Shown in pieces: positions 57,114 through 64,000 of a stretch of 64,000 bases of DNA. How positions within the stretch are numbered: position 1 is the first letter of the stretch; every line of letters begins with the position of its first letter. The stretch lies in the NCBI RefSeq assembly GCF_052216985.1, contig NZ_JBQOUY010000004.1, forward strand, positions 84,479-148,478. Direction: 5' to 3'. Source of the DNA: Acidaminococcus fermentans_A. Its GTDB lineage: Bacteria; Bacillota; Negativicutes; Acidaminococcales; Acidaminococcaceae. A program made the translations under genes and the position numbers. The notes beneath the pieces are model-generated. The model did not search any database. It was not told the DNA's origin and saw only the letters and a program-made list of their open reading frames with translations.

Positions 57114-58718
57114 TTGGTTCAGCTTTTCTTATTCTTGGGCGGTATTTCTCTTTTCCTGTACGGGATGCAATTAATGGGGGACGGTCTGCAGCAGGCAGCT
57201 GGGGCAAAACTCCAGAAAATCCTGGGGCAGCTGACGAAAAAGACCATCTATGGGGTGGCTCTGGGGGCTGGCGTCACAGCTGTACTCCAGTCATCCAGTG
57301 CAACCACAGTCATGACTGTGGGCTTGGTCAATGCCGGCCTGATGAATTTGGAACAGGCATTCGGGATCGTCATGGGGGCCAATATCGGGACCACCATGAC
57401 TGCACAGCTGATTGCCTTCAATTTGACGGATTATATTACCCTGATCATTGCCATCGGATTCGTCATGCAGATCGTGTGTCGGAAACGGACCTTGAAGAAT
57501 CTGGGTTCTGTACTTTTGGGCTTCGGGATCCTGATGCTAGGCATGAGTATGATGAGCAACGCGGTGATCCCGCTGCGGCAGGATCCCCGGATCGTGGAAA
57601 TCCTGGGTAAGTTTTCTACCCATCCTATCCTGGGACTGCTCACGGGTCTGGTTATGACACTGGTGATCCAATCCTCTTCCGCCACCATCGGTATCCTGAT
57701 GGCCATGGCCAGCCAAGGATTGATTCCCTTGGAAGGAGCTATCCCTGTGATTTTGGGGGATAATATCGGGACCTGTATCACTGCGGTCATCGCTACTCTG
57801 CAAAGCGGCCTGAACGCCAAGCGGGTGGCCTGCTCCCATGTGATGTTCAACCTCTGCGGCAGTATCATCGCTCTGATCCTGCTTCCTTTCTTCATTTCCT
57901 TTGTGAAGGATGTTTCTCCGGCAGGGAATATCGGGCGGCAGATCGCTAATGCCCATACCACTTTCAACGTGGTGAACACCTGCATTTTCCTGCCCCTGGC
58001 TCCTTACTTTACCCGGTTCATCAAAAAAATCATGCCAGGGGAAGACAATGACATTTCCTACCAGCCTAAGTACCTGGATAAGAACGTGCTGAATACGCCG
58101 GCGGTGGCTTTGGGTCTGGCAGCGAAAGAAGTGGTCCGGATGGGGGACCTGTCTCTGGAAAATATCCGGAAATCCTTTGCCTGCGTGGACAATTACAATA
58201 AAAAAGATGTGGAATTCATCCTGGAACATGAGCCGGTGATCGACAGCTTGGAAGAGGCAATCACGGTATATCTCACCAAGATGAGCGAAAAGAATATGAC
58301 CAAAGATATGTCCAACCTCCATACCGGGTTGCTCCATGCCTGCAACGACATCGAACGGATCGGGGACCATGCGGAAATCATCGCCAAACGGGTCCGGAGT
58401 ATGCGGGAAGATGGGACCACTTTCTCGGCCGAAGCCAACCGGGAAATGAAGGAACTGGAAGTCCTGGTGGTCTCAGCTGCCACCAAGGCCATCAAGGCCC
58501 TGGAAACCAACGACAAAGATCTGGCCCGGGAATCCCTGGATTTCTCCCATCAGGTGAAACTGAAACAGAAGGCCATGCGGAAGAGCCATGTGGAACGGCT
58601 GAACGAAGGCATCTGTACACCGGAAACCGGCTTTGTGATGCTGGAACTGCTGATCAACATGAAGCGGGTCAGCGACCACAGCAAGAACATTTCTCAGCTG
58701 GTGCTGGGGGACTTTTGA
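57114..58718 (+). CDS. Na+/phosphate cotransporter family protein with PhoU domain
   Basis: This protein of about 534 residues has the inverted-repeat Na/Pi-cotransporter domain with two QSS signatures (LQSSSATTVM and IQSSSATIGI) in the first 300 residues, and a C-terminal PhoU-like helical domain (about 340-530). It is the bacterial NptA/YjbB type, which moves phosphate. I chose the TTG at 57114, 6 bp after GGAGGAG; an upstream in-frame TTG at 57084 lacks a good RBS. A GTC-heptad repeat and a terminator follow. Confidence 0.88.
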   Translation: MVQLFLFLGGISLFLYGMQLMGDGLQQAAGAKLQKILGQLTKKTIYGVALGAGVTAVLQSSSATTVMTVGLVNAGLMNLEQAFGIVMGANIGTTMTAQLIAFNLTDYITLIIAIGFVMQIVCRKRTLKNLGSVLLGFGILMLGMSMMSNAVIPLRQDPRIVEILGKFSTHPILGLLTGLVMTLVIQSSSATIGILMAMASQGLIPLEGAIPVILGDNIGTCITAVIATLQSGLNAKRVACSHVMFNLCGSIIALILLPFFISFVKDVSPAGNIGRQIANAHTTFNVVNTCIFLPLAPYFTRFIKKIMPGEDNDISYQPKYLDKNVLNTPAVALGLAAKEVVRMGDLSLENIRKSFACVDNYNKKDVEFILEHEPVIDSLEEAITVYLTKMSEKNMTKDMSNLHTGLLHACNDIERIGDHAEIIAKRVRSMREDGTTFSAEANREMKELEVLVVSAATKAIKALETNDKDLARESLDFSHQVKLKQKAMRKSHVERLNEGICTPETGFVMLELLINMKRVSDHSKNISQLVLGDF

Positions 58719-58723
58719 TGGCT

Positions 58724-58758
58724 GTCAATGGTCAATTGTCAATTGTCGATTGTCAATG
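58724..58758. repeat. GTC-heptad tandem repeat (family D)
   Basis: Five units in perfect register: GTCAATG, GTCAATT, GTCAATT, GTCGATT, GTCAATG, then GCC. It starts 5 bp after the preceding stop codon and is followed by a terminator 11 bp on. Confidence 0.8.
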
Positions 58759-58769
58759 GCCGAAGGATA

Positions 58770-58796
58770 GGAGCTGCCTGGCGCAGCTCCTTTTTC
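58770..58796 (+). terminator. Terminator after the Na/Pi cotransporter
   Basis: GGAGCTGC pairs with GCAGCTCC (GGAGCTG/CAGCTCC core) around a short loop, followed by TTTTT. Confidence 0.8.
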
Positions 58797-58815
58797 TATG
58801 GAAGAAGGAGAAGAT

Positions 58816-59361
58816 ATGAACATCACTGTCTATTTAGGGGCGAATCCGGGGAACCGTCCGGAATATGCCCGTTATGCTTATGAACTGGGACAATGGATCG
58901 CCGCTCATGGCCATTCCCTTGTCTATGGGGGCAGCCGCACCGGGCTTATGGGAGAACTGGCTGATGGAGCACTGGGACAGGGCGGCCGGGTCGTGGGGGT
59001 GGAACCACGGTTCTTCATGGAAAAGGAACTCCAGCATGAAGGGCTCAGTGAGCTGATCGTTACCGACAATATGGCGGAACGGAAACAGAAGATGTTGGAA
59101 CTGGGGGATTTGTTTCTAGCTTTCCCCGGAGGCATCGGGACACTGGAAGAAATCAGTGAAGTCATGAGCCGAAACAAACTGGGGATGACGCCGAAGCCTT
59201 TTGCCTTCTTGGACTACGAAGACTACTGGCAGCCCATGAAAGTCCTGCTGAAGGAAATGGCAGGGGAGGGGTTCCTGTGGGAAGAATGGGCCGACCAGGT
59301 CCCATTTTTGAAGGATTTGGACGGATTGAGAAAATATATTGACAGTATTCCAAAACTGTAA
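58816..59361 (+). CDS. LOG-family protein (nucleotide 5'-monophosphate phosphoribohydrolase)
   Basis: This 181-residue Rossmann protein has the LOG signatures GGSRTGLMG near 39-47 and PGGIGTLEE near 104-112, the nucleotide-binding and catalytic segments of the family once called lysine decarboxylase-like. Bacterial members release bases from nucleoside monophosphates. I chose the ATG at 58816 after AAGGAGAAG over the in-frame ATG at 58798, which lies at the terminator T run. Confidence 0.9.
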   Translation: MNITVYLGANPGNRPEYARYAYELGQWIAAHGHSLVYGGSRTGLMGELADGALGQGGRVVGVEPRFFMEKELQHEGLSELIVTDNMAERKQKMLELGDLFLAFPGGIGTLEEISEVMSRNKLGMTPKPFAFLDYEDYWQPMKVLLKEMAGEGFLWEEWADQVPFLKDLDGLRKYIDSIPKL

Positions 59362-59384
59362 TATACTGTACAAGTAATTCAATT

Positions 59385-59459
59385 GCGGAAGTAGCTCAGT
59401 GGTAGAGCATCACCTTGCCAAGGTGGGGGTCGCGAGTTCGAATCTCGTTTTCCGCTCCA
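59385..59459 (+). tRNA. tRNA-Gly (GCC)
   Basis: Acceptor GCGGAAG pairs with TTTCCGC (one G-U). The anticodon stem CACCT/AGGTG holds loop TGCCA-type sequence with anticodon GCC. CCA is encoded at 59457-59459. Single tRNA gene with its own terminator. Confidence 0.95.
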
Positions 59460-59470
59460 TAAAATTATAG

Positions 59471-59515
59471 CGGGGTTATTGCACGTGTGACAATCACATA
59501 TGCAATAACCCCTTT
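59471..59515 (+). terminator. Terminator after tRNA-Gly
   Basis: CGGGGTTATTGCA pairs with TGCAATAACCCC across an inner CGTGTGA/TCACAT stem, followed by TTTG. Confidence 0.8.
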
Positions 59516-59602
59516 GTCGTATTGAACAAAAAATTCCCCTTCCGTCTTGCCTTTCCAGTACCTTTAGGGTAGACTAAAATGGAAAGAAAAAAGGAGAATA
59601 TC

Positions 59603-60352
59603 ATGGGAACCTGTACCGTAGCCATACTGACCAAAAATGAAGAACGCCATATCCTGGATGCCCTGGCTTCCGCCCGTCCCTGTGCCGATCAGCTGCTGGT
59701 GGTGGATTCTGGCAGTACGGACCATACAGTGGCCCTGGCCCGGGAAGCAGGGGCTGATATTGTCTTCCGGGAATGGGACAATGATTTTGCAGCCCAGCGG
59801 AATTTTGCCCTGTCCCAGGCTACAGGGGATTGGATCCTGTATCTAGATGCGGACGAGCGGCTGACCCCGGCACTGGCGGAAAAAATCAACACCATCAAAG
59901 CCGGCAGCATAGACCATCAGTATTCCTTCCGGCGGATTAACATTGCTTTCGGCCATGAGTTCCATCATGGGGCTTTTAGTCCCGACCGGGTGAAGCGGCT
60001 GTTTCCCCGGGAAAAGGTCTGCTGGGTAGGGAAAGTCCATGAACGGCCGGAATGTTCTCTGCCGCTGACGGAACTGAAAGAACCGCTGGAGCATTATACC
60101 TATGACACCTTTGCCCAGTGGTGGAACAAAGCCGGCCACTATACCACTCTGTGGGCAGAAGAAGCTTACAGCCGGGGGAAAAAGGCTACGGCAGGAACTG
60201 CTGCCGGTCATGCCCTGATGGGGATGGTAAAGGCCTATGTGCTGGAAGGGGGCTTCCTGGAAGGGAGCATGGGGTTTGTGGCCACCCTTCAGCACGGCAT
60301 CTACACAGCCATGAAATACATGAAACTGGCGGAACTTGGCAGGAAAAAGTGA
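59603..60352 (+). CDS. Glycosyltransferase family 2 (LPS core type, WaaE/KdtX-like)
   Basis: This 249-residue protein is a compact GT2 enzyme: ILTKNEERHILDALASA near 6-22, VVDSGSTDHT near 33-42, and the DxD motif YLDADERL near 84-91. A CWVGKVHE segment near 143-150 is typical of the WaaE/KdtX-like subfamily that adds sugars to the LPS inner core. I chose the ATG at 59603 after AAAAAGGAGAA over an upstream ATG at 59579. It is the first gene of a cluster of glycan genes. Confidence 0.88.
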   Translation: MGTCTVAILTKNEERHILDALASARPCADQLLVVDSGSTDHTVALAREAGADIVFREWDNDFAAQRNFALSQATGDWILYLDADERLTPALAEKINTIKAGSIDHQYSFRRINIAFGHEFHHGAFSPDRVKRLFPREKVCWVGKVHERPECSLPLTELKEPLEHYTYDTFAQWWNKAGHYTTLWAEEAYSRGKKATAGTAAGHALMGMVKAYVLEGGFLEGSMGFVATLQHGIYTAMKYMKLAELGRKK

Positions 60353-60385
60353 CAAGACACAAATAAAGCAAAAGAGGTGACAGAA

Positions 60386-61315
60386 ATGGACGAAATTGCC
60401 ATTGTGCTGGCTGCAGATGACAATTATGCCCAGCATGGAGCCGTGGCCTGTGCCTCGATTTTGGCCAACCACCGGGGAAACCTTCCGATACATTTTTATT
60501 TTTTTAATGATGGGATTTCAGAAGAGAAAAGTGCCGGTCTGGCAGCAACGGTCACCCAACTGAAGGGAACTATTACGTTGATTCCTACGGCCCAAATCGA
60601 AGTCAAGGCTTTTATCAGCGGCCATGTGAACCGAGCTGCCTATCTCCGGCTCCTGATCCCGGAACTGGTTCCCCAGAGCCTGCAACGGGTCATCTATCTG
60701 GATACGGATCTGGTGGTCCTGGACGATATCCAGGAACTGTGGGACATGGATCTGGGAGGGAAACCATTGGGGGCGGTGCCCGATTTGGGAATCCTGGCTT
60801 CCTCCCGGATGCGTCGGCAGAAAGAGGAAACCCTGGGAATCAAAGAAGGGGAACTTTATTTCAATTCAGGAGTGCTGCTCATGGATCTGGCTGTTTGGCG
60901 GAAAGAAAATTATGGCCCTCAAGTGATGGACTGTGTAGAGAACGGGAATTTTCGTCACCATGATCAGGATGGTCTCAATAAAGTCTTCCGGAAGAACTGG
61001 CAGCTGTTGCCTCTCCGGTGGAATGTGATTCCCCCGGTATTCACTCTGCCGGTGAAGGTGTTGAAAAGGTCCCGTTGGCGGAACTTGGCACTGGAAGCCT
61101 TGGAGCGGCCGGCGGTGTTCCATTGGGCCGGCCGGTATAAACCCTGGGAATTCGCTCCCAAAGGCCAGTTCAATGAAAAATATTATACCTATCTGGCACT
61201 GACTGCTTTTTCTGGGGCCAAAATGCCCCAGCCGGGCCGGGATATGGGAGGCAAGTCCGTCCTTCGGCAGGAACTGCGGCTGAAGCTGGCTGGATTGTGG
61301 AAGAAACTGTTTTAA
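60386..61315 (+). CDS. Glycosyltransferase family 8 (LPS type)
   Basis: This 309-residue protein fits GT8: IVLAADDNYAQHGAVACASIL near the N-terminus, the DxD motif YLDTDLVVLDD near 109-119, LYFNSGVLLMDLAVWR, the HDQDGLNKVF segment and a C-terminal HWAGRYKPW. LPS galactosyl- or glucosyltransferases (RfaJ/WaaJ-like) have this layout. I prefer the ATG at 60386, spaced from AGAGGTGA, over the GTG at 60377. Confidence 0.88.
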   Translation: MDEIAIVLAADDNYAQHGAVACASILANHRGNLPIHFYFFNDGISEEKSAGLAATVTQLKGTITLIPTAQIEVKAFISGHVNRAAYLRLLIPELVPQSLQRVIYLDTDLVVLDDIQELWDMDLGGKPLGAVPDLGILASSRMRRQKEETLGIKEGELYFNSGVLLMDLAVWRKENYGPQVMDCVENGNFRHHDQDGLNKVFRKNWQLLPLRWNVIPPVFTLPVKVLKRSRWRNLALEALERPAVFHWAGRYKPWEFAPKGQFNEKYYTYLALTAFSGAKMPQPGRDMGGKSVLRQELRLKLAGLWKKLF

Positions 61316-61335
61316 GAAAGTTGGGGAGTTAAGGA

Positions 61336-62541
61336 ATGTCAGAGGCAACACAGCAGAAAATAATCAAGGCATTGGCAATTTGTGCTGCAGGGATGGCCTG
61401 TATGACCCGGATTTCTATGGCACTGGGAGAAGTGCTGAATGGATTGGTTTTGCTGTTTGGATTGCTCCTGTATTATTACAACCGTAAGCAAATCCATCTT
61501 TCTCCTGAAGTGAAAGGGTATTTAAGAGCTTATCTCATTTTTGTCCTTTGTACCTTGCCTTCGGTTATTTTTGGAGGGAATATTTCAAAAGGGGTCCATG
61601 AATTCCTGCAGATGTGGGTATGGCGGTTTGTAGTTTTTTTACCCATAGTTGTATTTATTAAGAAACGAGATTATCTGATCAACATGCTGACGGCCTACAC
61701 GGCTGTTTTTGGCGTGGATTGCTTTCTGACGCTGATCCAGGTCCTGTTCCATTTGGGAAATGATGACAGAGGCTGGGGGCTGGGAGGCAGCCAGCTGGGC
61801 ATTGCCAGCCTTATGTGCATGATGCTGCCCATTACTTTTATCATTCTCTTGGATCCGACCTTTGAAAAACGGCTGAAAAATGTGGCGAGAGTTACACTGA
61901 TCTGCAACTGGATAGGGCTGTTCTGCAATAAAAGCCGGGGGTCCTGGCTGTCCAATATGATCCTGGTACCTGTGGCCGCATGGAATTATGTCAAACATTC
62001 CAAAAAAGCGCTGGCCGTGATAGCCGTGTTTTTCCTGGCTTCCGGTGTGTTTATGGTTTCTTCTCCCAAATATTTAAAACGATTTGAATCTATTGCCAAT
62101 ACCACCACTGACCGATCCAATGGGGACCGGATTGTGGCCTGGAAAGCCTGTATCCAAATGGCAAAAGATCATCCGTTGGCTGGTATTGGATTGGGAAGAT
62201 GGGGAGAAATGTATGTGCCACAATATTGGACCCCTGAGGATACCCAAAAGCTGCCTCATGCGCACAGTAATTATTTCCATTTGTTGGGAGAGACTGGAAG
62301 CATAGGATTTTTGGGTCTTTTATATTTTACAGGTTATTTTACAGTAAAGAGTTTTAGTAACTGGAAAAAAGATAAAAATCCCTATGACTTAATGTTTGGT
62401 ATTGCTTTTGTTGGGTATGTAGTTATTTTTGGTCAAATTGAATATACTTTGGATTTAACTTCTGGGGTTAGGATTTTATGGCTCTTGGAAGCTGTCATGA
62501 TAGGGTTAAAACAAAATTCATTAGCATCTGGAAAGATATAA
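61336..62541 (+). CDS. O-antigen ligase-like (WaaL/Wzy_C) membrane protein
   Basis: This 401-residue protein has about ten membrane helices and a Wzy_C region: NKSRGSWLSNMILVPVAAW near 197-215, AWKACIQMAKDHPLAGIGLGRWGEMY and the LPHAHSNYFHLLGETGSIGFLGL segment with the ligase-type histidine. Its place in the LPS cluster favours ligation of polysaccharide to lipid A-core. The 3' quarter, from about 62300, is markedly more AT-rich than the rest, and this change continues into the next interval. Confidence 0.82.
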   Translation: MSEATQQKIIKALAICAAGMACMTRISMALGEVLNGLVLLFGLLLYYYNRKQIHLSPEVKGYLRAYLIFVLCTLPSVIFGGNISKGVHEFLQMWVWRFVVFLPIVVFIKKRDYLINMLTAYTAVFGVDCFLTLIQVLFHLGNDDRGWGLGGSQLGIASLMCMMLPITFIILLDPTFEKRLKNVARVTLICNWIGLFCNKSRGSWLSNMILVPVAAWNYVKHSKKALAVIAVFFLASGVFMVSSPKYLKRFESIANTTTDRSNGDRIVAWKACIQMAKDHPLAGIGLGRWGEMYVPQYWTPEDTQKLPHAHSNYFHLLGETGSIGFLGLLYFTGYFTVKSFSNWKKDKNPYDLMFGIAFVGYVVIFGQIEYTLDLTSGVRILWLLEAVMIGLKQNSLASGKI

Positions 62542-62543
62542 TA

Positions 62544-62726
62544 GTGAAAAAAGATATATCATTGGCGGAATTTCGTTTTATATTTCCTCATATCCTTGAA
62601 AAGAACAACCTTGTAAATCTTCAATACAAGGGGACGAGAGATACTTTAAAATCGATTTGCGAAAGGATTTTTTATAACTGGGATGTTTGTGAAAATGATA
62701 ATGATTATGGAAAATGCTGGATGTAA
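62544..62726 (+). pseudogene. Short unidentified reading frame, possible gene remnant
   Basis: From GTG 62544 a 60-codon frame runs to TAA at 62724-62726 (begins VKKDISLAEF, contains NNLVNLQYKG, ends KCWM). The composition looks protein-like but no RBS precedes it and no family is recognised. The stretch is AT-rich like the end of the upstream gene. It may be a decayed piece of a glycan gene, or chance. Confidence 0.3.
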
Positions 62727-62753
62727 TGTGATGAATAACTCAGGTGGCCAATA

Positions 62754-63764
62754 ATGAAAACATTTGAACCCGGTTTTTTCGATTTGGACAATTTCATCAA
62801 GAAACAGGAAACCTTTGATTTCCTGTCCACAGGAGGAAAAGATCCCTGGCATGTTGCCTACAATGTGAACGACCCCTTTTTCCAGATCATGGGGGCGTCC
62901 ATGGTATCCGTATTGGAGAACAATCCGGGCCATCCTTTTATCTTCCATCTGTTCACCGACGGCTACAGTCGGGACAATGCCGAAAAGGTCCGGACACTGG
63001 CAGAAAAATGGCATTGCCGCTGCACCCTTTATGAACTGAATATGGAACCCTTCCAGGATTTCCATGTGAAGGTGGCCCGGTTTTCCCGGATTACCTATGG
63101 ACGGCTCTATATGGCTAAGGTGCTGAAAAAAGAAACAGACCGGTTCCTGTATCTGGATGCGGATACCATGGTAATCCGGTCCCTGGAGGACCTGTTTGCA
63201 CTGCCTATGGAAGGCAAGGCCATGGGGGCCGTTTCCGAGCGGCCCAAAGATGCGGCCTATCGGGGCGGCTATCTGAAACTAAAGAACGGGAAGTACTTCA
63301 ACGATGGAATCATGATCATCAACATTCCGGAATGGGAAAAGCAGGGCATTACGGAAAAGGCCTTTTCTTTCCAGAAGGAACCCCGGGAACGGTTCCTGGG
63401 CCAGAGCCAGGATGTGCTGAACCTGACCTTCGATGGGACGAACCTGTTCCTGCCCCCCGTTTACAACGAATTTGGCGGTGGAGAGGATGATCCTGGACAT
63501 GGGGTGATCATCCACTGGACCGGCCGGCGGAAGCCCTGGCAGATGGTGCTGGCACCCTTCGATGCCCAGTGGCGGCAGTACAATGCACTGTCTCCCTGGG
63601 AAACCATCACGAATATTAAACCAATCAAAAAAACGGCTAACTACCATGATTTTTTGCAATGGGGAAAATATCAAAAGGGACAAGGAAATACGAGTGGTTT
63701 TATTTATGGTGTTTTTTGGTATGGAATCTTGAGAACCTTATATAAGTTAGGGGATAAAGAGTAA
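62754..63764 (+). CDS. Glycosyltransferase family 8
   Basis: This 336-residue protein fits GT8 with an N-terminal extension of about 35 residues: VAYNVNDPFFQIMGASMVSVLENN near 38-61, the DxD motif YLDADTMVIRSL near 132-143, NDGIMIINIPEW and a C-terminal HWTGRRKPW segment. A C-terminal basic/aromatic tail (from about 295) is typical of LPS GT8 enzymes. The stop overlaps the next start (TAATG). Confidence 0.87.
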   Translation: MKTFEPGFFDLDNFIKKQETFDFLSTGGKDPWHVAYNVNDPFFQIMGASMVSVLENNPGHPFIFHLFTDGYSRDNAEKVRTLAEKWHCRCTLYELNMEPFQDFHVKVARFSRITYGRLYMAKVLKKETDRFLYLDADTMVIRSLEDLFALPMEGKAMGAVSERPKDAAYRGGYLKLKNGKYFNDGIMIINIPEWEKQGITEKAFSFQKEPRERFLGQSQDVLNLTFDGTNLFLPPVYNEFGGGEDDPGHGVIIHWTGRRKPWQMVLAPFDAQWRQYNALSPWETITNIKPIKKTANYHDFLQWGKYQKGQGNTSGFIYGVFWYGILRTLYKLGDKE

Positions 63765-63952
63765 TGTTAAAGAGATTTAGATTCAAAGATATCGAATTTC
63801 AAAATATCTGGGTAGATCTATACAAAAATAATCCATATTTATTTCCATTTTCATCTTATGAGTACAATGAACAAGTCAAGTCCATATTTGTGTGTAAATT
63901 TCCTTTAGGTATTCAAAACACTATGCTGCCGCCATATTTTGCTGCCGGATAG
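63764..63952 (+). CDS. N-terminal fragment of an unidentified protein, disrupted near the right edge
   Basis: The ATG is coupled to the preceding GT8 stop. The first 50 or so residues are coherent (FRFKDIEFQNIW, NNPYLFPFSSYEYNEQVKSIF) and vaguely recall the start of FemAB/GNAT-type acyltransferases found in glycan clusters. Around 63925 the base composition jumps from AT-rich to GC-rich, and the frame ends at 63950-63952 after NTMLPPYFAAG. It looks like a gene cut by an insertion whose left end enters the window here; only 62 residues are encoded. Confidence 0.45.
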   Translation: MLKRFRFKDIEFQNIWVDLYKNNPYLFPFSSYEYNEQVKSIFVCKFPLGIQNTMLPPYFAAG

Positions 63953-64000
63953 CGGCTCTTCTCAGTTCAGACGGCGTATTAGATGCCATCATCTCCGCAT
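63925..64000. mobile_element. Possible left end of an insertion at the window edge
   Basis: The last 76 bp differ in composition from the preceding gene. They begin CTATGCTGCCGCCATATTTT, and a GCCGC (63935-63939 region)/GCGGC pair lies within the first 30 bp. A minus-strand frame open to the edge reads ..ASNTPSELRRAAIRQQ and stops within this stretch. An IS end is a reasonable guess, but no transposase or defined terminal repeat is visible. Confidence 0.3.

Noticed and set aside
15180..58758. CRISPR array
   Set aside because: The only regularly spaced repeats are the 7-bp GTC heptads; there are no 24-40 bp repeats with unique spacers and no cas genes.
1..64000. Prophage or integrative element carrying the accessory genes
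   Set aside because: No integrase, phage structural gene or attachment-site pair was found; the tRNA genes are intact with no partial copies.

Overview
The window looks like part of the chromosome of an anaerobic, diderm member of the Negativicutes, most like Acidaminococcus. Reasons: a complete citrate lyase locus with CitMHS-type transporters, a single-chain pyruvate:ferredoxin oxidoreductase, a Na+-coupled dicarboxylate/amino-acid symporter, TRAP transport, T-box and TPP leaders of the Firmicutes kind, and LPS-type glycosyltransferases that imply an outer membrane. This is an inference from gene content only; no phylogenetic test was run.

Layout. 1-1630: the end of a radical SAM (HutW/ChuW-like) gene, a repeat-rich spacer and a six-gene tRNA operon (Asn, Glu, Val, Pro, Gly, Arg). 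1641-5111: an ArsP-like permease/ArsR/thioredoxin-fold operon, the remnant of an IS transposase, a 3H-domain (NiaR-like) repressor and a DUF805 protein. 5195-13544: a MoxR/VWA pair, T-box-valS-folC and an O-antigen-ligase-like protein. 13553-22607: the citrate locus, with two CitMHS genes encoding identical proteins, citF-citE-citD, a divergent LysR regulator and a citX-citG fusion. 22931-29418: a symporter/M29-peptidase/LysR group, a MATE exporter and a DUF401 protein. 29422-35739: a minus-strand catabolic operon (GntR regulator, D-2-hydroxyacid dehydrogenase, TRAP transporter, two-subunit aconitase X). 36092-38441: an orphan CHR protein, an Mrp-type ATPase and a small secreted protein. 38502-46352: an aromatic amino-acid operon, aroF-tyrA-aroB-aroA-aroC-pheA-aroE-aroK, preceded by an aromatic-rich leader peptide and terminator. 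46329-53198: MscS, glycerate kinase, M20 hydrolase with two membrane proteins, and TPP-regulated thiC. 53309-59515: nifJ/PFOR, a Na/Pi cotransporter, a LOG protein and tRNA-Gly. 59603-64000: LPS-type glycosyltransferases and a gene that stops abruptly near the right edge.

How it works together. Citrate (and perhaps aconitate) would enter through CitMHS, be cleaved by citrate lyase to acetate and oxaloacetate, and feed pyruvate to PFOR. All three promoters of the citrate locus share one architecture: a palindrome ATAAG-N6-CTTAT exactly 18 bp from a TATATT -10 box, with an upstream GGATGCGG. This points to one regulator, probably the LysR protein encoded in the locus.

Main unlisted signals: (1) the aromatic-rich attenuator leader of the aro operon; (2) the triplicated citrate promoter architecture; (3) several sequence-distinct families of intergenic elements built on GTCNNNN heptads; (4) a roughly 1-kb identical tract between the two CitMHS genes, flanked by purely synonymous divergence, suggesting gene conversion; (5) an AcnX/TRAP operon of unknown substrate with a matching operator both at its promoter and inside dctQ.
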